From Anaerolineae bacterium (lineage in GTDB: Bacteria > Desulfobacterota > Desulfobacteria > Desulfobacterales > ETH-SRB1), in NCBI GenBank assembly GCA_035529315.1, contig DATKWZ010000025.1:1-56143 (forward strand): a stretch of 56,143 nucleotides of DNA. Reading direction: 5' to 3'. Of this stretch, positions 27,625 through 36,614 are shown one piece after another (position 1 is the first letter of the stretch; every line of letters begins with the position of its first letter). A program made the translations under genes and the position numbers. The notes beneath the pieces are model-generated. The model was not told where the DNA came from. It ran no database searches and saw only the letters and a program-made list of their open reading frames with translations.

Positions 27625-28040
27625 TTATACAAAATAAATTCTAACACACAAAGATAAAAATTTACAGGCAAAGCCTATGATCTGAAATCTATCCCAACAG
27701 ATTATGTTTTCTATAATTAAGGTAAGTTTTGTATCATAAGCCGTGCCAAACAACAACGGCTTTATATAATTTTATCAGTCAAATTACCACCCCCAGAAAA
27801 GGTGGCTTGCTTACATTAGACCTCAAAGGTACCCTGTTTTGTAACTAACTAATTACTGTAACGGTAAAACCTTTTTATGGTACCACTACCAGAGGTGCTG
27901 GTTTAAACCGATTAATTAACTTGATCTTGATAAAACAGTTTATATGTTATAATTAAAGATCCAGAAGGTCAAGGGGCCAAGTAATTCTTTGTTTTATCAA
28001 GCCCTTAACACTTAACACCTATCCGAAACAGGACCTGATA
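27625..28040. other. 416 bp divergent gap with candidate structured element
   Basis: No gene. The stretch contains hairpin AAGCCGT/ACGGCTT (27738-27762), hairpin CCACC/GGTGG (27787-27805), two GGTACC palindromes about 50 bases apart (near 27829 and 27880), ACCAGAGGTGCTGGT (near 27888) and GGTTTAAACC. Then comes a TTAACACTTAACACC word just before the downstream start. The density of short palindromes between about 27786 and 27945 suggests a folded RNA or repeat element, class not recognised. Confidence 0.45.
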
Positions 28041-30716
28041 GTGGCAAAAATGGACGATAAAAAGCTTACCGTAATAACCACCCATATTAATGCTGATTTT
28101 GATGCATTGGCATCCATGCTTGCCGCTCAGAAGCTATACCCGGGTTCTATTATTGTTTTCCCTGGCTCACATGAGAAAAATCTAAGGAATTTCTTCATAA
28201 ACTCGATGGTATATCTCTTTAATATGGCGGATATAAAGGATATCGACTTTTCAAATATCAAAAAGCTCGTTCTTGTCGATACAAAGCAGGCAAGCCGAAT
28301 CGGAAAATTTGCATCTATTTTGAAACAATCTGATTTAGAAGTACATATCTATGATCATCATCCAGCCCTGGCAAATGATATTAAAGGAGATTACGAGGTT
28401 AATCGCTTAACAGGGGCAACTGTTTCCATCCTCACCAAAATCATCAAGGAAAAAGGGATCGACCTATCCCCTGATGAAGCAACCATATTGTGTCTCGGCA
28501 TATATGAAGATACAGGTTCTTTTACTTTTTCTTCCACCACTGAAACCGATTTTGTTGCTGCCGCCTTTCTGGTTTCAAAGGGAGCAAATTTGGAGATTGT
28601 ATCAAATCTGATTTATAGAGAGATAAGCGCTGAACAGGTCGGTCTTTTAAACGATATGATTCAGGCGGCAATGCATTACAATATCAACGGTATCGAAGTT
28701 GTAACAACATGTGTAACTACCGACGATTATTTGCCTGATTTTGCCTTTCTTGTACATAAAATGGTTAAGATGGAAAATATTCGCGTAATGTTTGCCTTGG
28801 CGCTCATGGGAAAGAAGGTTTACATTGTTGCCCGAAGCAGAATGCCGGAAGTCGATGTTGGAACCATACTTACCCCTTTTGGAGGAGGAGGGCATCCTTT
28901 TGCGGCTTCCGCTACAATCAGGGATAAAACCCTGGCGCAGACCGAACATGAATTAATTGAGAAGCTTTATAAAAACATTAAGCCCAAGAAATGGGCAAAG
29001 GATCTTATGTCTTCTCCTCCGATTATGATAAGATCTGATATTTCCTGTAAGGATGCCAACAATTTTCTGACACGTTATAATGTAAATGCGCTTTTAGTTA
29101 CAGCCAAATCCGAAGATAAAGACGAAAAGGACAGACTTGTCGGTTTTATATCACGCCAGATAATTGAGAAAGCCCTTTATCATAAACTGGATTATGCTCA
29201 GGTAAAGGAATATATGACAACAGACCTGTCGTTTGTCGGATCTGATGCGGATCTTCCTGAAATTCAGAAAAAAATAATCGAAAACAAGCAACGCATTCTG
29301 CCTGTTGTGGATGATGATATTATCAAAGGTGTTATTACACGCACAGATTTATTAAACGCCCTTGTTCGGCAGACACAAGACTCAACCACACACTTATTAG
29401 ACCAGCGAACCGAGAGGATTCACGCCAGGACAAGAAATGTTGTAAAATTTATGAATGAACGTATTCCTGAGCGTTTGATTAATATATTGAAAACATCAGG
29501 TAAAACAGCGAGTGAAATCGGTTATAGCGCTTACGTTGTAGGCGGATTTGTTCGCGATCTGTTTTTGTATAGAGCAAATGAGGACATGGATATCGTCATA
29601 GAGGGTGACGGCATAGCCTTTGCGAAAAAATATGCTGAAAAATTCAATGCGCGTATTCATACACATGAAAAATTCGGCACAGCGGTTATAATCCTTCCTG
29701 ACGGTTTTAAAATTGATGTGGCTTCCGCCAGAATGGAATATTACAAGTTTCCTGCCGCGCTTCCTACAGTTGAAATGAGCTCAATAAAGTTAGATTTATT
29801 TCGAAGAGATTTTACTGTCAATACCCTGGCAATTCATATTAACCATAATGAATTCGGCATGCTGATAGATTTTTTCGGGGCGCTAAGGGATATAAAAAAG
29901 AAAAGTATCAGGGCATTGCATAATTTGAGCTTTGTTGAGGACCCGACCCGGGTCTTCCGCGCAATAAGATTTGAGCAGCGTTTTGGTTTCACAATAGGAC
30001 AACTGACTTCAGGGCTAATTAACAATGCGATAAAAATGGATTTTTTCAAGCAGCTCAGCGGACGGAGGGTATTTAATGAGCTGCGTCAGATTCTTGAAGA
30101 AGAAAATCCGGTGCCCGCGGTTAAGAGACTTTATGATTACAATTTACTTAAGGTGATTCATCCTTCAATAAAGATTAATAACGAGCTTATTTCACTATTA
30201 AATTCCGTTAAAAAGGTATTGTCATGGCACGACTTGCTTTTTCTGGAAGAATTATATATGAAGTGGATCGTTTATTTTCTGGCGCTTGTCAGGCATTGTG
30301 ACGATAAAACATCAGATGAAATCTGCACGCGGTTTGAACTTTCACCACAATACAAAACAATTATTTGCAAAGAACGTTTTCAGGCCGACAAATGTCTTCT
30401 TGCTCTGGAACGGACAGTATCAGTTAAAGACAGTTTTATTTACAAGCAGATTTACGGTTTTAAGACAGAGCTGATCTTATATATGATGGCTGTAACAAAG
30501 CAAAAAAGGATAAAAAAATCCATATCTCGATATTTTACAAAGTTAAGATATGTTACTACTTCTATCACAGGCAAGCGGTTAATAAAGATGGGTTTAAAGC
30601 CGGGACCTATATACAGGGAAATCCTGGAAGCTGTTTTATATGCAAAATTAGACGGCAAACTCGAAACAGCAAACGAGGAGCTTATATTCGCACGCAATTA
30701 TGTTTCAAAATCTTGA
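28041..30716 (+). CDS. DHH phosphoesterase - CBS pair - tRNA nucleotidyltransferase fusion
   Basis: An 891-residue fusion. Residues about 10-310 are a DHH/DHHA1 phosphoesterase: THINADFDA (Asp19, Asp21), DHH at 105-107, Asp157 in GIYEDTGSF and GGGGHPFAA near 280. Two CBS domains follow (about 320-440). From about 495 there is a class II poly(A) polymerase/CCA-adding head with YVVGGFVRDLF and NEDMDIVIEGDG, then the helical RNA-binding part. The architecture is known in deltaproteobacteria, where it is likely the A-adding half of tRNA 3'-CCA repair. GTG at 28041 has AGGA seven bases ahead; ATG at 28050 is possible. It leads the plus-strand set. Confidence 0.9.
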   Translation: MAKMDDKKLTVITTHINADFDALASMLAAQKLYPGSIIVFPGSHEKNLRNFFINSMVYLFNMADIKDIDFSNIKKLVLVDTKQASRIGKFASILKQSDLEVHIYDHHPALANDIKGDYEVNRLTGATVSILTKIIKEKGIDLSPDEATILCLGIYEDTGSFTFSSTTETDFVAAAFLVSKGANLEIVSNLIYREISAEQVGLLNDMIQAAMHYNINGIEVVTTCVTTDDYLPDFAFLVHKMVKMENIRVMFALALMGKKVYIVARSRMPEVDVGTILTPFGGGGHPFAASATIRDKTLAQTEHELIEKLYKNIKPKKWAKDLMSSPPIMIRSDISCKDANNFLTRYNVNALLVTAKSEDKDEKDRLVGFISRQIIEKALYHKLDYAQVKEYMTTDLSFVGSDADLPEIQKKIIENKQRILPVVDDDIIKGVITRTDLLNALVRQTQDSTTHLLDQRTERIHARTRNVVKFMNERIPERLINILKTSGKTASEIGYSAYVVGGFVRDLFLYRANEDMDIVIEGDGIAFAKKYAEKFNARIHTHEKFGTAVIILPDGFKIDVASARMEYYKFPAALPTVEMSSIKLDLFRRDFTVNTLAIHINHNEFGMLIDFFGALRDIKKKSIRALHNLSFVEDPTRVFRAIRFEQRFGFTIGQLTSGLINNAIKMDFFKQLSGRRVFNELRQILEEENPVPAVKRLYDYNLLKVIHPSIKINNELISLLNSVKKVLSWHDLLFLEELYMKWIVYFLALVRHCDDKTSDEICTRFELSPQYKTIICKERFQADKCLLALERTVSVKDSFIYKQIYGFKTELILYMMAVTKQKRIKKSISRYFTKLRYVTTSITGKRLIKMGLKPGPIYREILEAVLYAKLDGKLETANEELIFARNYVSKS

Positions 30717-31401
30717 TTTAAACCAACTGATTATTAAGATAGCAACGCTGCTTTTCGCGGTGACCATACATGAAGTGGCGCACGGATATGCAGCATACAG
30801 GATGGGAGACAATACAGCCTTGTTAGCCGGAAGGCTGACCTTAAACCCGATAAAACATCTTGACCTTGTCGGTTCCTTTCTCATGCCGGCAATACTGGCG
30901 CTGTCTTCTTCACCATTTATATTCGGTTATGCAAAGCCGGTTCCGGTCAATTTTGCAAGGCTTCGTGATTATCGCAGGGGAACAATTTATGTCTCATCTG
31001 CCGGAGTATTGGCGAATTTGGCTTTAGCGATTATTTGCGGGGTCTTGTTCCGGATCCTGCTCAGCCTTGAGCTGTTTCAATATAATGATTTCTTCAGGCC
31101 TTTCATAATAGAGCTCTTTCTTCTGCTCGGCTACAGCGTGATGATCAATATTGTTCTGGCGATTTTTAACATGCTGCCGATTCCACCTCTGGACGGAAGC
31201 CGGGTGCTTGCCATGTTTCTGCCGATGGGTTTAAAGCGGCAGTTTGCGCGTCTTGAAAGTTTCGGCATTATAATAATAATGTTTTTGCTTATTTCAAATT
31301 CACTAAGCAGCTTATTTGCCTTTATCCCACAATTGATGAATTTATTGCTTGGAAGAGATGGGTTGCATCTGTTTCTGGTATTAATAGGAGCTTTTAAATG
31401 A
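30700..31401 (+). CDS. Site-2 protease family (M50) membrane protein
   Basis: A 233-residue polytopic protein with the zinc motif HEVAHGYAA (HExxH) in the first TM segment and the second metal site NMLPIPPLDGSRV (NPxPPxDG-like) in a later one. This is the compact, PDZ-less M50B type related to YwhC/SpoIVFB, which commonly precedes trpS in this group. Its substrate is unknown. It overlaps the preceding fusion gene by 17 bp and trpS by four (ATGA). Confidence 0.9.
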   Translation: MFQNLDLNQLIIKIATLLFAVTIHEVAHGYAAYRMGDNTALLAGRLTLNPIKHLDLVGSFLMPAILALSSSPFIFGYAKPVPVNFARLRDYRRGTIYVSSAGVLANLALAIICGVLFRILLSLELFQYNDFFRPFIIELFLLLGYSVMINIVLAIFNMLPIPPLDGSRVLAMFLPMGLKRQFARLESFGIIIIMFLLISNSLSSLFAFIPQLMNLLLGRDGLHLFLVLIGAFK

Positions 31402-32387
31402 ACAGGAAAAAACGGATTTTAAGCGGAATGCGTCCGACAGGGCCGCTTCATCTCGGCAATCTGCACGGCGCTCTTGCAAACTGGGTCGAAATGCAAAACC
31501 AATATGAATGCTTTTTCTTTATTGCGGACTGGCATGCCTTAACCAGCGATTATGAAGATACGAGTTTAATTTCAGAATATGTCCGAAATATGATGATAGA
31601 CTGGCTGAGCGTCGGCCTTTCACCTGACAAAAGCACATTCTTTGTTCAATCACATATTAAGGAACATGCTGAACTGTTTCTTATACTTTCAATGATAACT
31701 CCTGTTCCGTGGCTTGAACGGAATCCAACCTACAAGGAACAGATTGCCCAGATTAGCAACAAGGATCTTTCCACGCTCGGTTTTTTAGGCTACCCTGTTC
31801 TCCAGGCTGCGGATATCATTATGTACAAGGCTGACGGTGTGCCTGTGGGGATTGACCAAGTTCCGCATGTAGAAATTACACGTGAGATTGCCCGGCGATT
31901 CAACCACTTCTATGAAAAAGTATTTCCCGAGCCAAAAGCAATTTTAACCAAAACACCTAAAATACTTGGCGCGGATCGCCGCAAAATGAGCAAAAGTTAC
32001 AATAATGCCATATACTTATCAGACAAGCCGGATATTATAGCTTCCAAGGTCGCCGGTATGATAACAGATCCTCAACGGGCCAGAAAAACCGATGCCGGCA
32101 ATCCCGATGTATGCAATGTTTTTGACTTTCATAAACTATATTCCGACAGCGAAGCTGTAAATAAAATAAATAATGAATGCCTCTCAGCACAAATAGGGTG
32201 TGTTGAATGCAAAAAGATAATGGCTCAAAATCTCATAAAGGCTCTTGAACCTATTAGAGATAAAAGAGGATACTATGAAGAACGCACTAAACTCGTTGAC
32301 GAGATTATAGCCGGCGGATGCGACAAGGCAAGAAATATAGCGCGGCAGACCATGAAAGAGGTCAGGTCTGCGATGAAAATGGATTAA
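31398..32387 (+). CDS. trpS: Tryptophanyl-tRNA synthetase
   Basis: Class I synthetase, 329 residues. The HIGH-type motif is HLGNLHGAL near residue 20, and the KMSKS motif is KMSKS near 197. GMRPTGPLH, FIADWHALT, GFLGYPVLQAADI and VGIDQVPHVEI are TrpRS signatures. Four-base overlap with the protease gene upstream; scpA starts two bases after the stop. Confidence 0.96.
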   Translation: MNRKKRILSGMRPTGPLHLGNLHGALANWVEMQNQYECFFFIADWHALTSDYEDTSLISEYVRNMMIDWLSVGLSPDKSTFFVQSHIKEHAELFLILSMITPVPWLERNPTYKEQIAQISNKDLSTLGFLGYPVLQAADIIMYKADGVPVGIDQVPHVEITREIARRFNHFYEKVFPEPKAILTKTPKILGADRRKMSKSYNNAIYLSDKPDIIASKVAGMITDPQRARKTDAGNPDVCNVFDFHKLYSDSEAVNKINNECLSAQIGCVECKKIMAQNLIKALEPIRDKRGYYEERTKLVDEIIAGGCDKARNIARQTMKEVRSAMKMD

Positions 32388-32389
32388 TT

Positions 32390-33103
32390 ATGTCTGACGA
32401 ACTCTATAAGGTGCAACTTGATGGTATTTTTGAAGGTCCGATGGACCTTTTAATTTACCTTATAAAAAAAAACGAGGTGGATATTTATGATATTCCAATA
32501 TCCTTAATAACCGACCAGTATCTGAAATACCTGGAATGGATGAAGTCGATGAGCATAGATTTTGCCGGAGACTTTCTTGTCATGGCAGCCACTTTGACCC
32601 ATATAAAGTCGAAGATGCTTTTGCCTGTTCATGAAAATGAAGACCCCGAGGATGATCCCCGCCTGGAGATCGCAAAACCCCTGCTGGAATACCTGCAGGC
32701 AAAGTCGGCTGCCGAACATTTAAGCGAAAGAAGCATTTTAGGTGAAGATACTTTTGCCAGAACTATTGATAAAGAGGATTATTCAAAAGCCGATGAAGAT
32801 GAAATCATTAATGTCGGCCTGTTTGAACTTATCGATGCATTTAAAAAAATACTTGAAAATATTTCCGATGAGCAGAGGATGGATCTGACCGCAGACAGAA
32901 TCTCCGTAAAAGACAAAATCGCTCAGATAGTGGATTTACTTGAAAAGCAAAAATCAATGACCTTTGGCGAGCTGTTTTCTTCAGATGCCGACAAAGGTGA
33001 GATTATATTGACCTTTCTTGCAATCCTCGAAATGGTTAAGCTCAGCCTTGTTCGTATTGTTCAGCATGTTCATACAGGCATTATCAGGCTTTTTTATTTA
33101 TGA
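32390..33103 (+). CDS. scpA: Segregation and condensation protein A
   Basis: Kleisin subunit bridging SMC heads in chromosome segregation. FEGPMDLLIYLIKKNEVDIYDIPI is the N-terminal signature; a winged-helix C-terminus follows (ILTFLAILEMVKLSLVRIVQ). The frame is open upstream into trpS, but the ATG at 32390 gives the normal N-terminus MSDELYKVQLDG two bases after the trpS stop. About 237 residues. Confidence 0.93.
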   Translation: MSDELYKVQLDGIFEGPMDLLIYLIKKNEVDIYDIPISLITDQYLKYLEWMKSMSIDFAGDFLVMAATLTHIKSKMLLPVHENEDPEDDPRLEIAKPLLEYLQAKSAAEHLSERSILGEDTFARTIDKEDYSKADEDEIINVGLFELIDAFKKILENISDEQRMDLTADRISVKDKIAQIVDLLEKQKSMTFGELFSSDADKGEIILTFLAILEMVKLSLVRIVQHVHTGIIRLFYL

Positions 33104-33693
33104 TGGAAAATATTAAAAACATTATCGAAGCCCTGCTTTTTGTTTCCGGTTCTTCGCTGACAATAGACCGGATTAAGAGTGTGCTTGCCTTAAATGATAC
33201 AAAGGAGATAAGGGATGCTCTTTCGGCTCTTGCAGATGAATATGAAGCCCGCAAAGGCGGATTTTATCTGCATGAAGTTGCGGGTGGCTATCAAATTCGC
33301 ACAAGACCCGAATATACAAAATGGATCAAACTCTTAATCAAAACAAGACCGGTTCGCATAAGCAAGCCCGCCCTGGAAACACTCGCAATCATTGCCTATA
33401 AACAGCCGGTTATAAGAAGTGATATTGAAAATATAAGAGGGGTTGATTGTGGGGGAATTCTTCGCATGCTTCTTGAACGCAAGCTCATACGGATTCTGGG
33501 ACGCAAGGAAATCCCAGGCCGCCCTTTGATTTATGCAACCACCAGGCAATTTCTGGAAATATTTGATTTAAAGGATATTAAAGAGCTTCCCACTACGGAA
33601 GAGATAGAAAAGCTTGGGCCAGAAAATATCATCACGCGACAGACAGTAGCGGAAATCGTTGATTCCAGGATTGTCAAAGAGGGAGACCTTTAA
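33100..33693 (+). CDS. scpB: Segregation and condensation protein B
   Basis: Partner of ScpA in the SMC complex; two winged-helix domains in 197 residues. IKNIIEALLFVSGSSL at the start, LSKPALETLAIIAYKQP-like segment (seen as ISKPALETLAIIAYKQPV) and DIENIRGVDC, then RPLIYATTRQFLEIF, are diagnostic. ATGATG start overlapping scpA by four bases. Its stop lies in the arm of a hairpin that separates it from the convergent cytochrome gene. Confidence 0.94.
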   Translation: MMENIKNIIEALLFVSGSSLTIDRIKSVLALNDTKEIRDALSALADEYEARKGGFYLHEVAGGYQIRTRPEYTKWIKLLIKTRPVRISKPALETLAIIAYKQPVIRSDIENIRGVDCGGILRMLLERKLIRILGRKEIPGRPLIYATTRQFLEIFDLKDIKELPTTEEIEKLGPENIITRQTVAEIVDSRIVKEGDL

Positions 33694-33720
33694 AAAAATT
33701 GAACGTTTTTTAAAGGTCTC
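33683..33720. terminator. Candidate bidirectional terminator hairpin
   Basis: GAGACCTTTAAAAAA (33683-33697) pairs perfectly with TTTTTTAAAGGTCTC (33706-33720) around an 8-base loop. It lies between two convergent genes and includes the scpB stop codon. The run of A/T is in the upper stem and not after it, so it is atypical for intrinsic termination. Confidence 0.55.
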
Positions 33721-33747
33721 ACAATGTCCATCTGATGGCCGGGGTAC

Positions 33748-34635
33748 CTACATTAGCAGGTCGTGTGCAATACCATGGCAGCTACCGCATTTTGTCGTGT
33801 CAATCATCATACCCTCAGGATGGGGCTTCCCGTGGCATTTGCTGCATGAGGGGATATCTTTATGGGCCGGATGGCATTCAGCACACTTAACCGTTGTATG
33901 CTTGGTCTCTTTCTGAAGCAGCTTGTAAGCCTCGCCATGGCAGCCCGAGCAGATGAGGGACATTGTCTCCTTGTCATAGGTTATCTGTGCCGGCTTATGC
34001 ACCGGGTGGCAGACCATGCAGTCTGCTGAGGCCATCTCAACTTCAGGGCTGTGGGATTCATGGCATGCGCTGCACTCAGGAATGTAGCCATGTTTTTCCG
34101 CATGGCAGTCAGCACAGGCTACAGCACTGGTGTGTTTGCTTGGGTATTTGTTTATTTCAAGACCCTCTTTGGCGTGGCAAAGGGCGCATGAAGTTTCGAC
34201 TGCCGACATAGGAATTGCTATTGGTTTGTGCGGATCAACATGGCAGGCCAGACACGGAGTGAGTTTTTTGTTTTCCCCGTGGAACGGGCCACCACTTGTG
34301 CTCACGTGGCATGAATCGCATTTAGGCATGATCTGATTATAGTTTTGTTTTTGAGGATTATAAACATGGTACTCAGTATGGCAACGGACACAATTGATCT
34401 GGTGCTTGGTCCCCTGTTTTTTGATAGTGTTAAAGATAGAAATATGACACTGTCCGCACTCCGCTGTTGTAAAAGGCTTCACCTCTATATCATAAGGTGA
34501 GGCCGTCTTTTCAGTTTCCTGGGCCGGAGAGGCAGCTTCTTTTGCCGCTGCAGGGCAGAACATTCCAGCTCCCAATAAAACCATTATTCCAACAACAAAC
34601 GCCACAGCCTTCTCTCTCGAACTTGAAATAGTCAT
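33748..34635 (-). CDS. 12-haem c-type cytochrome (copy A)
   Basis: Exported multihaem cytochrome with 12 CXXCH motifs (CGQCH, CVRCH, CDSCH, CLACH, CALCH, CADCH, CSACH, CMVCH, CSGCH, CAECH, CSKCH, CGSCH) in about 295 residues. Many extra His residues could serve as distal ligands. The ATG at 34635 has AAGGA six bases upstream and leads straight into a signal-type helix (VAFVVGIMVLLGAGMF). It aligns along its length with the next gene and shares the ending CGSCHGIAHDL, so the two are tandem duplicates. Likely periplasmic electron carrier; partners are not identified by sequence. Confidence 0.88.
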   Translation of the reverse strand: MTISSSREKAVAFVVGIMVLLGAGMFCPAAAKEAASPAQETEKTASPYDIEVKPFTTAECGQCHISIFNTIKKQGTKHQINCVRCHTEYHVYNPQKQNYNQIMPKCDSCHVSTSGGPFHGENKKLTPCLACHVDPHKPIAIPMSAVETSCALCHAKEGLEINKYPSKHTSAVACADCHAEKHGYIPECSACHESHSPEVEMASADCMVCHPVHKPAQITYDKETMSLICSGCHGEAYKLLQKETKHTTVKCAECHPAHKDIPSCSKCHGKPHPEGMMIDTTKCGSCHGIAHDLLM

Positions 34636-34668
34636 ACTTAATCCTTTTTTAATCCACAGATTACACAT

Positions 34669-34816
34669 ATTTTCGCGGATGCAGATTATTTAAACATTCT
34701 ATTTATCGTCTAATTTCCTCTCCATGCTTTACTGGATTCCGGCTTTCGCCGGAATGACGAAGAAGAAATCCTATTCTCCTAATCCCTTAATCCTCTAATC
34801 CTACAACCCCCTACCC
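34669..34816. repeat. Inter-cytochrome gap: GGATTCCGGCTTTCGCCGGAATGA hairpin and AATCCCTTAATCC words
   Basis: A perfect 7 bp hairpin TTCCGGC-TTTC-GCCGGAA at 34737-34754 with flanks typical of a dispersed palindromic repeat (GATTCC ... GGAATGAC). It is followed by iterated CTAATCCCTTAATCCTCTAA words (34771-34816) that run into the stop codon of copy B (TAG of GGGTAGGGGG). Confidence 0.75.
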
Positions 34817-35701
34817 TTTCAAATTATGCGCTATGCCATGACAGTCACCACAGTTAGGAAATTTCTTCAGCATGCTATCAGAATGGGGTGCGCCGTGGCA
34901 TGCAAAGCACGGAGGAACTGTTTTATGTTTATTTTTGTGACAATAAACACAGGCCAGGTCATGGTGTTTAGTCGTGTTTGCCTCAAGCAGGCTTAAAGCT
35001 TCTTTATGACACGCCCCGCAGTAATCCGAGGGGGTATCGTCAGCGTAAGTGACAACAAGAGGCATATGGACAGGATGGCAGCTCACGCATGCCTTAAGGT
35101 CCATGCTATCGGTGTGCTTTTCGTGGCATTCCATGCAACTCGGGATCTTTTTGTGGGTTGTTGCGTGGCACTCGTTACAGGCCATTCCTGTGTGGACGCT
35201 CGGGTGTTCTTTGAGCTGATCTCCCACTTTCTGGTGACACGTCAAGCATGGTCCGGTAATTTCGCCCTCCAAAGTTAATTCAAGAGGAGCATGGGCGTCT
35301 GAATGGCAGCTTGAGCAATTCTCGAGTTCATAATGGGGCTTTTCGCTGTGACACATAATGCATTCAGGTACGGCCTTTGTGCCCAGGGGCGGATGCTCTA
35401 CGTGGCAGTCCAGGCATCCAACATCGGTTTTGTGTTTGCCGCCGCCGGCATCTATAGTTTGTGGCTGTTGCGGGTGGCACAAAACACATTGGGCATTGGT
35501 CATTTCCGGTGTGGTGGCTTTCCCAGCAACCTTAATCTGTTTGGAGGCCGCTGGTGAGGGCAGAATGCCGGTTTGTTGTTTACAACCAAAAGCAAAAATC
35601 AAAACGCCTGCTGCAAAAATACTGACGAGCACAACGGTCGACCTCATCGTTCTCAGGCTGCTGAATAATACAATACCTCTTTTTCTCTTCAATGCACCCA
35701 T
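34811..35701 (-). CDS. 12-haem c-type cytochrome (copy B)
   Basis: Twelve CXXCH motifs (CVLCH, CLDCH, CIMCH, CSSCH, CLTCH, CNECH, CMECH, CVSCH, CGACH, CVYCH, CFACH, CGDCH) in 296 residues. Start ATG has GGAGGT eight bases ahead. The N-terminal helix ends AFGCKQ; the Cys could be a lipidation site but the lipobox is weak. The region between the last five motifs matches copy A closely in spacing. It is upstream of copy A in the same direction and divergent from a small secreted-protein gene. Role inferred: periplasmic or outer-membrane-attached electron transfer. Confidence 0.88.
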   Translation of the reverse strand: MGALKRKRGIVLFSSLRTMRSTVVLVSIFAAGVLIFAFGCKQQTGILPSPAASKQIKVAGKATTPEMTNAQCVLCHPQQPQTIDAGGGKHKTDVGCLDCHVEHPPLGTKAVPECIMCHSEKPHYELENCSSCHSDAHAPLELTLEGEITGPCLTCHQKVGDQLKEHPSVHTGMACNECHATTHKKIPSCMECHEKHTDSMDLKACVSCHPVHMPLVVTYADDTPSDYCGACHKEALSLLEANTTKHHDLACVYCHKNKHKTVPPCFACHGAPHSDSMLKKFPNCGDCHGIAHNLKG

Positions 35702-36263
35702 TTATTCTAACCTCCCCGATAACCTAACTTAGTAAAACCTTTTAAAAGACCCTTTTTTCAAAGGTGTCCCTGTAAAATACACCGGACAAATATCACTGAT
35801 TGCTGATTCCATTACCATTAGAACGCAAATAATGTCAAGCGCTTTTTCACGGAAAAAACCTTCAAACCGCAAGAACGAGCGGATTTCCTTTTAACACCTG
35901 TTAGGGCATGGTTTGGAGTGAATCCCATTGACTGCGCATCACAGAATGAGCGTCCGAACATCTGTGAGCAAGGCAATGTTGAGAGGCAAAAAGCTGATTG
36001 ACAAAAATCAAACAAACGACCAGCGTCCCACTGCTCGCTCGTTTCATGGGGCTTAATAAAAATACAAATATTATAATGTTGTTTACATCAAATTATTTGT
36101 TTGCATTATTATAATTAATTATAGTATATAATTACACCATGTCCAATATGGTATAAACATTGCGATTTTATATTTTGTTATAAGTAGTTGATATTTGATT
36201 TATGATTAATGGATAAATTAACGATTTGACTACTTAAGCATCAATATTAATTAGGAGGAAAAA
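35702..36263. other. 562 bp divergent intergenic region
   Basis: No convincing gene; the short frame at 35818-36015 lacks protein-like composition. The right half (about 36060-36200) is very A/T rich with TATAAT-like sites (TATAGTATATAATTAC near 36120-36135). An inverted repeat ACCAT-7-ATGGT at 36136-36152 could be an operator for the secreted-protein gene. Confidence 0.45.
36136..36152. promoter_or_regulatory. Candidate operator palindrome
   Basis: ACCATGTCCAATATGGT has 5-base inverted arms and follows an A/T-rich TATAGTATATAATT stretch, about 110 bases upstream of the start at 36264. No known regulator site was recognised. Confidence 0.3.
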
Positions 36264-36572
36264 ATGAAAAAGATACTTTGGGCTTTATCTGTAGTATTGA
36301 TACTATTAATAGCTACAGGAGCTTATGCAGACACAGGAAGCGACAAATGCAACACGTATTCTAATGACCTGGGCATAAGTGCAGCTATAGACAGCTATTC
36401 AAGAGACATAGGCGTATGTGCGGGCATGGGTATGACAGGATGTCGGACAAATGCTTATTTATTAGATACAGATGCCGATTTGCCTTATAGGGCTCTATTG
36501 GCGAAAGAAGTCAATCAGCTTCGAGGACCTACGCCCTATAGGAGGAAGAGGACGAGAACAAATCGGGGATAG
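36264..36572 (+). CDS. Small secreted protein, unknown function
   Basis: 102 residues with a clear signal peptide (MKKILWALSVVLILL..., cleavage likely after AYA at 22) and a near-perfect AGGAGG five bases before the ATG. The mature part is about 80 residues with three Cys (29, 52, 60) and two related segments, TYSNDLGISA and SYSRDIGVCA, and ends in a very basic tail (YRRKRTRTNRG). It is the only plus-strand gene between 33.7 and 56.1 kb. The family was not recognised. Confidence 0.7.
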   Translation: MKKILWALSVVLILLIATGAYADTGSDKCNTYSNDLGISAAIDSYSRDIGVCAGMGMTGCRTNAYLLDTDADLPYRALLAKEVNQLRGPTPYRRKRTRTNRG

Positions 36573-36614
36573 GATAGTTTTCAGCAAAAAGACATAACTT
36601 GCCGCCATGCTTCT

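Noticed and set aside
35818-36015. 65-codon minus-strand frame in the 562 bp divergent gap
   Set aside because: No ribosome site, no recognisable domain, and composition like the surrounding non-coding DNA.
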